DNA from: JAICLL01 sp035252155 | GTDB taxonomy: Bacteria; Planctomycetota; Planctomycetia; Pirellulales; JAICIG01 | Assembly: GCA_035252155.1 (NCBI GenBank) | Contig: DATFDL010000453.1 | Coordinates: forward strand, 1-8,315 | Reading direction: 5' to 3' | DNA length: 8,315 nucleotides | Part shown: positions 1-6,503 of the stretch, piece by piece | Numbering within the stretch: position 1 is the stretch's first letter | How the letters are laid out: each line of letters begins with the position of its first letter | Notes under the pieces: generated by a model | Databases searched by the model: none | What the model was told of the DNA's origin: nothing | The model's input: only the letters and a program-made list of their open reading frames with translations | Position numbers and translations under genes: made by a program

Positions 1-2952
1 CGTGACATCATCGCCGGGCGCGCCGACCCAGCGATTCAGATCGAGACTTTCGACCAGTGGGCGCCGGAACCACGCCAGCAACCGCCGCTGCCAAACAAAC
101 TCGGGCGTCCAATCTGCCGGCCCGGCCAACAAAAACTCGTCGGGTGGCAAGGTTACCTGCCAGTAGCCGCGACGCATGCTCACCTGGCCCACGAGCCGTG
201 GCAACTCAATCGCCTTCCGCCCGCTGTGCAACGAGCGACGCGGGACATCGTAGGTCAAATCGAGCACGTACCACGAGGCGGGCGCCAAGTTGATGATGCG
301 TTCGCCGTTCCGATCGGCAACTTCGCGCGTAATCTCGCGACGCGGACCGGCGTCGGTCTTCAGCCAGTAACGAGCCCCGGTCGCACCCTCAGGCAAGTGC
401 AACGCAATCCGCCGCGCTCCCGTCGAAAACCGATACACCCCGCGGTCTTGACGCGCGTGGGCCGAAAAACGGCTCGTCACCAGCGCCCGCTCGACGACGA
501 ACGCCCCTGTCGATGGTTCTTCGTCGAGCCGCACTGCCAAAACTAACTGTGGGCATGCGCCGGCAGCGGTCAGCGGCATCGTCGTCTCTCGCTCCGCCCG
601 CGTACGCTCGTTCGCGGAGCGTAAGGCAGCCTTGGCCTCGTCAGCCGGCCCCCACAACTTGCCGAGCGGCTCGGCGTGCAAACCCGCGGGTGTTGTCACC
701 GTCGCCTCATTTGACGAACATTCTCGATCGCCGGGCATCACCAGCGGAATCTCGACGCGGGCCGTGGCCAGGGGCGGCAACTCGCCGGAGCCGTCGCCCG
801 ACCACTCATACGAGGTCGTTAGCTCGCATTCGCCAAGGCGCGGCTCGGGTAACCGAACCCGCAAACGCACGCCCATGCCGCTGTCCATTGGCTCCTCATC
901 GATACGCTCGACTTTCAAAGGTTGTCCGGCAAGTTTCACAACGATCGGCTCGGCTTGGACCAGTTCCGCCGGCGCTTCGAGAACGAGCACCTCGGTTGGT
1001 TCGTTGGCGATCGTGTACGACAACGTTTGATCGACCTTTGCCGCCGTTCCCGACAATTTCACCCGCGACATTACCCGTGCGGCGATCGTGCGAGCGGCAA
1101 GATGAAAATCGGCGACGAACCGGGCGTCGGGCGTGTCGGCCCGATAGCTCCAAGCGGGGCGGCCCGGCAACGGCCCGTCCTTCTCCTCCGGTATCGAGAT
1201 GACGTCCCAGGCCGAGGGCGGCCGGGCGACCAGCCCGGTCGATTCCGCTGCGCGCGGCGCCAGCACCACGTTTTCGTCGGGGACAATCCTCACGTCCGCG
1301 CCGCCGAACGAATCGACCACCGCACGTGGAAAACGAACATCGATCGAACGGGCGTCGGCCGCGATCGGACGCCGGGCTTTGAATGTCAACTCGAGTTCGC
1401 CGGTCGCCGCCTGCTGCAAGGGAACCAGCACCGGGCTACCCTGGCCGACGACCAGTCCCGCGGTCTTCACCAGGCCGGGAGGACCGAGCGTGGTGTCATC
1501 GAGCGTCCAGTCGGCGAGATCGAATTCGATCCAAAACACCTTCGCCCCCGCGACGTGGTACTTCAACGTGGCGTCGAGCGTCAATTGACGCGGTCCGACA
1601 GCAAGGCGAAACGTCGAATCGGCAGACGTGCGTGTCTGCAACGGAGTGATCCGCGCAGGCAACGAATACGGCTGGCCGTAATACACGAAACCAGCCACCA
1701 CGTCTTCTCGCGGCATCTCGGCGGGCAGATCTTCCGATTGCTGCACGCCTTGCCGCGGGCCGAACGTCACCTGCCAATCATCCTTCACTTGCACGGCCAA
1801 ATAGCCGTATTGCCGAACCGCTCCCAACACTTCGAAGCCGCCCAATTCAAACGATCCGCCGCGCGTGACATCGTGCCCCTGGTCGGTAACCAGTTTCACC
1901 AGCAGCGGCCCGGAGGTCTTGTTCTTCAAACGAACCTCGACCACCTGGGGTTCCTGCGCCGCGGCTTCGCCAGCAACCGCTTCGACCGGCACGATGCTGT
2001 ACTCGGCCTGGTTGTCGGGCAGCAACGTCGCGCCTCGCGGCAAGCGGACCTTGAAATTGCTGAATTCGCGGCCGAAGGCGTTGACACGCAGGGCGGCCGA
2101 CGTGCGAATGCCCCGGCCGTCGACCTGCGCCACCACCTGGCCGTCGACCGAAAGAATTGCCGGTGAGTCGTTGCCGACCTGCTCGGGCTTTTGCCAGGAG
2201 ATCGAAAAATCACCCGACAGTCCCGTGATCTGGAATTCGGTGGCGCCCTCGACCTGCCGAGTTTTGGCCAAGACCGAGTCCTTCGAGACCTCGCCTGTTG
2301 CTTCGGCCAGCGGCACGGTCAGCGTAAGCTTCGAAGTTACCGCTCGCGGGGCATTCAGCCGCAACGTAGCTCGGCCAGCCTGGCGCTCAACGGGCGTCAG
2401 CGCGTGCAACACCACCCGCCGCGGTTTTTGGGTTGTGCCGCGAAACCAAGCCACGTACTCATGGCTGGCCGACTCATAATCAAGTAGATGCTGCCCTTCG
2501 CCCTCGATCTCCGGCGGCTGGTCCAGCACGATCCCCCCCAGCCGCAGCGGCACACGGACCCAGTTTTCATCGCTGGCGTCGATCTCCAGCTCGATTCGCA
2601 AGACGGCGTGGTCGCGCTCGACCGTCCCACTGGCGTTCAGGCTTTTCAGCCGATAGCGGGGCCGCGAGATCGCAGTCGGGCCGCCATCGAGGGCCAGCAA
2701 CGCCCGGCTGATTTCTTCCAGCGAACGGTTGATTAGCGGCACATACTCCTTGCCGTTGCCGTCGAGCACATAAAGGATGTCAGGTTCGGCCCGTTCGACC
2801 GCCTGAGCATGGGCGACCGGCTTTTCGGCCTCTTTATCCCTGGCGGGTTTGGCGGGCGAAGCGGCCGGGGCTTGTTGGGCGCGCGCTTTGGCCCCCCAAC
2901 CAAAAAGGAAGGCGGCTGCAAGCAACGCCAGGGCATGGCTACCGACTCGCAA
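1..2952 (-). CDS. Very large exported protein of unknown family (5' complete, C-terminus beyond the window)
   Basis: I translated this strand codon by codon from 2952 to 1 and found no stop, giving 984 codons that leave the window still open. A TAA lies in frame at 2968-2970, so the gene must start between there and the signal peptide. The only plausible starts are TTG at 2956-2958 or TTG at 2950-2952; the second sits 9 nt after an AGGAG at 2962-2966 and is preferred. Residues 1-25 form a good Sec signal peptide: a basic start, the core ALALLAAAFLFGWG, then cleavage after AKARA. An Ala/Pro/Lys-rich linker follows to about residue 58, then the conserved-looking stretch ILYVLDGNGKEYVPLINRS. The rest alternates short polar and hydrophobic strands with many V-x-V and L-x-L patterns, as in stacked beta-sandwich domains. 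I see no catalytic motif and no internal membrane helix. The family is not recognised. An envelope or extracellular structural protein, or a very large adhesin-like protein, is inference. It is transcribed divergently from the DUF1559 gene. Confidence 0.9.
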   Translation of the reverse strand, partial: MRVGSHALALLAAAFLFGWGAKARAQQAPAASPAKPARDKEAEKPVAHAQAVERAEPDILYVLDGNGKEYVPLINRSLEEISRALLALDGGPTAISRPRYRLKSLNASGTVERDHAVLRIELEIDASDENWVRVPLRLGGIVLDQPPEIEGEGQHLLDYESASHEYVAWFRGTTQKPRRVVLHALTPVERQAGRATLRLNAPRAVTSKLTLTVPLAEATGEVSKDSVLAKTRQVEGATEFQITGLSGDFSISWQKPEQVGNDSPAILSVDGQVVAQVDGRGIRTSAALRVNAFGREFSNFKVRLPRGATLLPDNQAEYSIVPVEAVAGEAAAQEPQVVEVRLKNKTSGPLLVKLVTDQGHDVTRGGSFELGGFEVLGAVRQYGYLAVQVKDDWQVTFGPRQGVQQSEDLPAEMPREDVVAGFVYYGQPYSLPARITPLQTRTSADSTFRLAVGPRQLTLDATLKYHVAGAKVFWIEFDLADWTLDDTTLGPPGLVKTAGLVVGQGSPVLVPLQQAATGELELTFKARRPIAADARSIDVRFPRAVVDSFGGADVRIVPDENVVLAPRAAESTGLVARPPSAWDVISIPEEKDGPLPGRPAWSYRADTPDARFVADFHLAARTIAARVMSRVKLSGTAAKVDQTLSYTIANEPTEVLVLEAPAELVQAEPIVVKLAGQPLKVERIDEEPMDSGMGVRLRVRLPEPRLGECELTTSYEWSGDGSGELPPLATARVEIPLVMPGDRECSSNEATVTTPAGLHAEPLGKLWGPADEAKAALRSANERTRAERETTMPLTAAGACPQLVLAVRLDEEPSTGAFVVERALVTSRFSAHARQDRGVYRFSTGARRIALHLPEGATGARYWLKTDAGPRREITREVADRNGERIINLAPASWYVLDLTYDVPRRSLHSGRKAIELPRLVGQVSMRRGYWQVTLPPDEFLLAGPADWTPEFVWQRRLLAWFRRPLVESLDLNRWVGAPGDDVT

Positions 2953-2961
2953 AGCCAATTG

Positions 2962-2966
2962 CTCCT
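2962..2966 (-). promoter_or_regulatory. Shine-Dalgarno site AGGAG deciding a TTG start
   Basis: Read on the minus strand, AGGAG lies 9 nt before TTG at 2950-2952 and 3 nt before TTG at 2956-2958. No ATG or GTG lies in frame between the upstream TAA (2968-2970) and the signal peptide core. The spacing supports TTG at 2952 as the start of the large exported protein. Confidence 0.6.
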
Positions 2967-2993
2967 CTTAATGCTCTCAACGGTTTTTTGTAG

Positions 2994-3015
2994 GGAACGG
3001 ACTCCGTGCCGTTCC
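2994..3015. repeat. Short palindromic hairpin (GGAACGG/CCGTTCC)
   Basis: A perfect 7-bp stem, GGAACGG at 2994-3000 and CCGTTCC at 3009-3015, encloses an 8-nt loop. The T-run at 2984-2989 lies before the hairpin on the plus strand, and on the minus strand an A-run follows it, so it does not look like an intrinsic terminator. The core GGGAACGGACTCC (2993-3005) matches GGGAACGGAGTCC at 8289-8301 in 12 of 13 positions, which suggests a dispersed REP-like family. Confidence 0.5.
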
Positions 3016-3189
3016 GCGAACTGCGATCGGAGGTTGATCCGCCCCCGGCTGTCTCAAACCGCCCGGCAGACGGAAACTAGGGCAAACGCGGCGCGCGGGC
3101 GGCGCCAAAATGGACGTGACCGTGCCTCACGGCACTATCCCACCAGTTTACCCAGTGGATTCGACCCGATAAAGCGGCAGGTAGCCCCG

Positions 3190-3215
3190 GCCCTTGTGGC
3201 CGAACCGGTAGATGC
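3190..3215 (+). other. Possible 5' fragment of a tRNA-Leu gene (remnant)
   Basis: The 26 nt beginning GCCCTTGTGGCCGAACC and ending GGTAGATGC resemble the acceptor-strand and D-arm start of bacterial tRNA-Leu genes (consensus of the form GCCcgggTGGcGGAAttGGTAGACGC). Translated in one frame it gives VAEPVDA, a peptide often produced by spurious frames across tRNA-Leu genes. The next bases do not form an anticodon arm, no TTCGA-type T-arm follows in register, and the acceptor complement CAAGGGC is absent downstream. If real, it is a truncated remnant and not a functional tRNA. A chance match remains possible. Confidence 0.2.
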
Positions 3216-3338
3216 CTAGCTCTATCTGTTTTGTACCAGAGGACTGGCTTTATCGGTTTTCCGCATGGTTTGACGCGCTTTTTGAAGGCGACGCGAGCAC
3301 CCGGCCACGAGGCGGGGCATCGGCTACCACACGGGATA

Positions 3339-3367
3339 TTGACAAACTCTGCCATGCCGTTTCCAAT
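3339..3367 (+). promoter_or_regulatory. Possible sigma-70-like promoter for the DUF1559 gene
   Basis: A perfect TTGACA at 3339-3344 is followed after 17 nt by TCCAAT at 3362-3367, which matches TATAAT in four of six positions. It lies 54 nt upstream of the DUF1559 start, which has its own GGAGGT site at 3409-3414. The position and spacing are right, but the -10 box is weak and planctomycete promoter consensus is poorly defined. Confidence 0.35.
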
Positions 3368-3420
3368 GAAGCTGCGAACTCCTTTGCCTGGTCGGGGCCT
3401 TGTCCGCTGGAGGTGCGCCG

Positions 3421-4368
3421 ATGACTGCCCACAAGCGCCGAGGGATAACTCTCATCGAGTTGCTGGTGGTGATTTTTATCATTGGACTCTTGATAGCGCT
3501 GCTCTTGCCGGCCGTCCAGGCGGCTCGGGAATCGGGCCGCCGGGTCACATGCCAGAGCCATCTTAAGCAGCTTGGCGCGGCCATGCTGAACCACGAGTCG
3601 GCCGAGAGGCGTCTGCCATCGGGCGGTTGGGGTTTCGCCTGGGTGGGCGACCCAGATCGTGGTACGGACCAATCGCAGCCTGGAGGCTGGACCTACAATC
3701 TGCTGCCCTACATCGAGCAGGAGAACATCGCCCAGATTGGCAAAAGCAAACCGTTCTCACAGAAAAAGGACGACCTGACCGCAGTCGTGCAGATCCCCGT
3801 TGCAATCTTCAATTGCCCCAGCCGCCGGTCGCTTGAGCTTTCGGAGTTTTCGCCCTTTCCGCCACCGGTCAACTTTAACGTCGTGCCGGCCGTCGCGCAA
3901 ACTGATTACGCCGTCAACGCTGGCGATTACGACGTTGGCGGCGGTCCCGGCCCCTCTTCATTGGCGCAGGGGGACGACCCGAACTACCCCTGGCACGATA
4001 CCTCGAAGGCCGACGGCGTTTGCTACCTCCGTAGCATGGTCACGCTGGCGGAAATCCGGGACGGGTTGAGCCACACCTACTTGGTTGGCGAAAAGTATTT
4101 CAACCGCGCATTCGACGCGGGCGATGACCAGTCGATGTATTCGGGCTACGATTACGACGGCTATCGCTGGACGAAGCCAAACTCGCCGCCGCTGCGCGAC
4201 GGCAAGGTTTCGGCGCCCGATCGCTTTGGCAGCGCGCACGCGACGGCCTGCCACTTCGTGTTTTGCGACGGGTCCGTGCGGCCGATTCGATACGAAATCA
4301 ACCCCGCTGTTCACCAACGGCTTGGTAATCGCGCGGATGGCCTCGCAATCGACAACTCGCAGTTTTAG
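3421..4368 (+). CDS. DUF1559 (SBP_bac_10) protein with type IV prepilin-like N-terminus
   Basis: This 315-residue protein starts at ATG 3421, 6 nt after GGAGGT. The N-terminus is MTAHKRRG followed by ITLIELLVVIF. That is a classic class III (prepilin) signal: basic leader, Gly8 at -1 of the cleavage site, Glu13 at +5 of the mature chain, then a hydrophobic helix to about residue 30 ending LLPAVQAARESGRR. These features and the segment CQSHLKQLGAAMLNHES are typical of the family. Further hallmarks are YIEQ (97-100), DYAVNAGDY (162-170), LVGEKYF (221-227) and the C-terminal pattern FGSAH...FCDGSV (269-286). Such proteins are pseudopilin-like and are presumed to be processed by a prepilin peptidase and displayed at the membrane or assembled with a type II secretion-like machine. 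The precise function is unknown. Length is normal for the family. The methyltransferase gene follows 37 bp downstream, possibly in one transcript. A longer frame from TTG 3400 would overrun the ribosome site and spoil the leader. Confidence 0.95.
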   Translation: MTAHKRRGITLIELLVVIFIIGLLIALLLPAVQAARESGRRVTCQSHLKQLGAAMLNHESAERRLPSGGWGFAWVGDPDRGTDQSQPGGWTYNLLPYIEQENIAQIGKSKPFSQKKDDLTAVVQIPVAIFNCPSRRSLELSEFSPFPPPVNFNVVPAVAQTDYAVNAGDYDVGGGPGPSSLAQGDDPNYPWHDTSKADGVCYLRSMVTLAEIRDGLSHTYLVGEKYFNRAFDAGDDQSMYSGYDYDGYRWTKPNSPPLRDGKVSAPDRFGSAHATACHFVFCDGSVRPIRYEINPAVHQRLGNRADGLAIDNSQF

Positions 4369-4405
4369 CACCGATGCGGGCGGCTCAAACCGCAGGTCAG
4401 CGGCC

Positions 4406-5155
4406 GTGAAATTCGACCCGGACGCGGACGTCCTTGACTCTCCTGAGACCACGATCGAACGCGGACTGCTTATTCGCGACAAACCGCTGCTGAGGCGGTT
4501 CTACGGCGACTGCTATGCTTTTTTTGCCGAAGTGGCCCGCGACGCCAACGGGCCGAGGATCGAGCTCGGCAGTGGGGCCGGCTTCCTCGACACCGTCGTA
4601 CCCGGAGTCATCCGCTCGGACCTTCTGAGATTGCCGGATATTGATCTCGTCGCGCGTGCGGAGAATTTGCCATTCGCCGATGGAAGCCTGTCAGCGATTT
4701 TTCTGCTGAATGCGTTGCACCACATCCCGGACGTTCGTTCGTTTATTGGTGAGGCAGCCCGTTGCTTGAAGTCCGGCGGCATGATGGCAATGATCGAACC
4801 GGCAAACACCGTCTTCTCGCGGTTCATTTACCGGAACTTTCATCACGAGCCGTTTTTGCCGGCTGCCGCGGACTGGTGTTTTCCCGCGGGCCGTCCGCTG
4901 TCGATGGCCAATGGGGCATTGCCCTGGATCGTGTTTGTACGTGACCGCGAGACCTTCGACCGCGAGTTTCCCGAGCTTTCGGTGCGGCGTCTCGAATACT
5001 GCTGCCCCTTCACGTACTTGTTGAGCGGCGGCTTGAGCTATCCTCAATTGGTTCCAAGTTTCCTGTCGGGGTCGGCGCGACTAGCCGAACGGTTGCTTGC
5101 GCCGTTCAACCCGTGGCTTGGCATGTTTATGCGCGTGGTTGTCGCGAAGCGATAA
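4406..5155 (+). CDS. Class I SAM-dependent methyltransferase
   Basis: This protein of about 249 residues has a Rossmann methyltransferase fold. Motif I is ELGSGAGF (53-60), which binds S-adenosylmethionine. An acidic end-of-strand region SDLLRLPDID (71-80) follows, then the motif ARAENLPFADGSLSAI (84-99), the motif IV-like NALHHIPD (102-109) and the post-motif CLKSGGMMAMIEP (120-132). The C-terminal half, with FHHEPF, NGALPWIVF and LLSGGL, looks like a lineage-specific substrate cap. The substrate is unknown. Small molecules or lipids and sugars are more likely than nucleic acid, because no binding domain is attached. The start is uncertain. GTG 4406 has a weak AGGT 8 nt upstream and gives a compact N-terminus; ATG 4337 is in frame but overlaps the DUF1559 gene by 32 bp and adds a Ser/Thr/Arg-rich, non-conserved-looking leader. 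The stop codon TAA (5153-5155) touches the left arm of the palindrome at 5155-5256. Confidence 0.88.
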   Translation: MKFDPDADVLDSPETTIERGLLIRDKPLLRRFYGDCYAFFAEVARDANGPRIELGSGAGFLDTVVPGVIRSDLLRLPDIDLVARAENLPFADGSLSAIFLLNALHHIPDVRSFIGEAARCLKSGGMMAMIEPANTVFSRFIYRNFHHEPFLPAAADWCFPAGRPLSMANGALPWIVFVRDRETFDREFPELSVRRLEYCCPFTYLLSGGLSYPQLVPSFLSGSARLAERLLAPFNPWLGMFMRVVVAKR

Positions 5156-5256
5156 GGAGCGGACGAAAAATAACTTCGACCCACAGATCCCTCTCCCTCC
5201 GGGAGAGGTTAGGTGAGGGCCAAAAGAATTGCCGAAGTTATTTTTCGTCCGCTCCT
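5155..5256. repeat. 102-bp palindrome with perfect 24-bp arms between convergent genes
   Basis: The left arm (5155-5178) begins AGGAGCGGACGAAAAA and ends TAACTTCG. The right arm (5233-5256) is its exact reverse complement over 24 bp. The 54-bp centre holds a second hairpin element (5190-5208). TAA occurs directly at both outer edges (5153-5155 and 5256-5258), which could be a 3-bp target duplication, although the left copy is also the methyltransferase stop codon. The structure fills most of the 127 bp between the convergent methyltransferase and mannosyltransferase genes. It could fold as a long RNA hairpin in either direction and so work as a bidirectional terminator or 3' stabiliser, but no T-run follows either arm. 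A small non-autonomous transposable element (MITE-like) is the main alternative. Confidence 0.85.
5189..5221 (+). repeat. Dispersed palindromic repeat, intergenic copy (CCCTCTCCC/GGGAGAGG)
   Basis: An 8-bp perfect stem, CCTCTCCC at 5190-5197 and GGGAGAGG at 5201-5208, has a TCC loop. It is followed by TTAGGTGAGGG. A second copy in the same orientation lies at 7171-7205 inside the glycosyltransferase gene. The two copies agree through the stem and in the GGTGAGGG tail. Repeats of this form are widespread in planctomycete and some other GC-rich genomes (general knowledge, not searched here). This copy is nested in the loop of the larger palindrome. Confidence 0.75.
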
Positions 5257-5282
5257 AACTGCGTTTGATTCGGCGCGGCGAA

Positions 5283-6479
5283 TTATGGCGCGGGCGGGCG
5301 AAAATTGACGTAGTTGATGAGCAAGCATGCCTGCAACAGCGCGCCGATGACCAGGTAAAGATTCCACCACCTCGGCCACCGGCGCAGCTCGGCAATGATG
5401 ATGAACACCGGAAACATCACGAGCGTAAATCTCGGCAACCCCCAGAGGCTGCCAGAGAACAGCGAGAGCGCCGCGCACCCCGAAACGTAGACCAACTCGG
5501 GCCAGCGGCGACGGTGCCCAACAATGACGCAAACGTAAAGGATGAGATACAGGCAAGGCAGCTCAAGACAGGTCAGAATCGCCCCCAGGTCGCCCCGGGC
5601 ATAGGCCGACTCCACCTGCGATATCGCGTGGTCGATGGTCGTCCAAGGCCAGGCCAACCGCGTGTGCCAAAACTCTTGCTTTGCCGACAGGTAACGCAGC
5701 GGGTCCCCAGACATGTGCCAAAAATACGCGGCCAATGCCCCATACGCCGTGACCGGCCCCAAGACCGGCATAGCCACCCAGGGCGAGCGCCGCCCGGTCC
5801 GCCATTTTTCGTAGGCGAGCACCGCGAGCGCTGGAACCAACGCCAATCCATGAAGCCGCGTCAGCGCGGTGAGGAATCCCGCTAAGCATGCCGCAAGCGG
5901 CCGATCGTTCCGAGCAAGGATGAGCGTCGCCAGGGTCAGCGCGAGAAACAGCGACTCCGTGTAAGCCGATACGAGAATAAACGCCGACGGGAACGCCAAC
6001 AGCGCGAATTGGGCCGCGCAACTGGTTCGGGCCGGGTCGTCCCCGCTGGGTAAAGAGCGCGGCAGCAATAGCAACGCCGCCAGAAGCGCCAACCGCGAAA
6101 CCCAAACGCCAGCGCGGAACTCGTCTAAGCCGAACCAATCGCTAAATAGTCGCATCAGCGCCGGGTAAAGCGGCAAGAACGCGGGCGTGTATGGGCTTTT
6201 GGGGCCATGCCCGGTGTATCCCTCCCGCGCGATCCCGTAAAACCAGATCGAGTCCCAGCGGGCTAGCGGTGGCGCACCCTCGATATTGTCGATGAACCCG
6301 TGAAGGAAGAAGCTTGAGTTCCCATTGAGTTGCTGCGCCGAGTCTCGCGCAGCCAAGTGTGCGACGACCTCGATGGTAAATACGTACAGAAGCCAAACAA
6401 CCACGGTGCCGACGATGAACCGGCCCCGCTCGCCAGCAACCGCGATCGAGACAATCGACCAACCCTCGCGAAGCACCAT
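5283..6479 (-). CDS. Multi-pass membrane mannosyltransferase-like protein (PIG-V/Gpi18-like, COG5542 type)
   Basis: This 398-residue protein has about ten hydrophobic segments. It probably transfers a sugar from a polyprenyl-phosphate donor on the outer face of the cytoplasmic membrane, as GT-C fold enzymes do. Family-type motifs are ARWDSIWFYGIAREGY (73-88, the first large loop, carrying the acidic residue expected at the active site), FLPLYPALMR (101-110), SAYTESLFLAL (171-181), TRLHGLAL (207-214) and GLPRFTLVMFPVF (347-359). The first membrane segment is at about residues 21-41, followed by the long loop typical of the fold. The start is ATG 6477-6479, with AGGAG at 6491-6495 on the same strand, 11 nt upstream. 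It lies 24 bp downstream of the glycosyltransferase gene on the same strand, so the two are probably cotranscribed. The acceptor and exact sugar cannot be told from sequence. The gene is convergent with the methyltransferase. Confidence 0.85.
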   Translation of the reverse strand: MVLREGWSIVSIAVAGERGRFIVGTVVVWLLYVFTIEVVAHLAARDSAQQLNGNSSFFLHGFIDNIEGAPPLARWDSIWFYGIAREGYTGHGPKSPYTPAFLPLYPALMRLFSDWFGLDEFRAGVWVSRLALLAALLLLPRSLPSGDDPARTSCAAQFALLAFPSAFILVSAYTESLFLALTLATLILARNDRPLAACLAGFLTALTRLHGLALVPALAVLAYEKWRTGRRSPWVAMPVLGPVTAYGALAAYFWHMSGDPLRYLSAKQEFWHTRLAWPWTTIDHAISQVESAYARGDLGAILTCLELPCLYLILYVCVIVGHRRRWPELVYVSGCAALSLFSGSLWGLPRFTLVMFPVFIIIAELRRWPRWWNLYLVIGALLQACLLINYVNFRPPAP

Positions 6480-6503
6480 CTACCGCGAATCTCCTGGGGG
6501 GGC

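Larger units (their letters stand above)
2953..3420. other. Divergent intergenic region between the large exported protein and the DUF1559 gene
   Basis: This 468-bp stretch separates two divergent genes, so it must carry promoters for both. It contains a 7-bp hairpin at 2994-3015, a smaller hairpin at 3122-3135 (GTGCC, loop TCAC, GGCAC), a tRNA-Leu-like fragment at 3190-3215 and a possible promoter at 3339-3367. Short open frames cross it on both strands, but none shows a ribosome site together with protein-like composition, so I call no gene here. Confidence 0.6.

Noticed and set aside
922..2166. A 414-codon open frame on the plus strand
   Set aside because: It lies exactly opposite the large exported protein in the codon-aligned register, has an Arg/His-rich unlikely composition, no signal or domain and no ribosome site. 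It is a shadow of the real frame.
3122..3135. Hairpin GTGCC-TCAC-GGCAC as a terminator
   Set aside because: The stem is only 5 bp, has no T-run on either strand, and no gene ends nearby.
3250..3672. A 140-codon minus-strand frame overlapping the DUF1559 start
   Set aside because: It runs antisense to the conserved prepilin leader and has no recognisable domain, whereas the DUF1559 gene has clear family motifs.
4085..4405. A longer methyltransferase start at 4085
   Set aside because: It would overlap the DUF1559 gene by nearly 300 bp, and the added residues are an Arg/Thr-rich shadow translation with no methyltransferase similarity.
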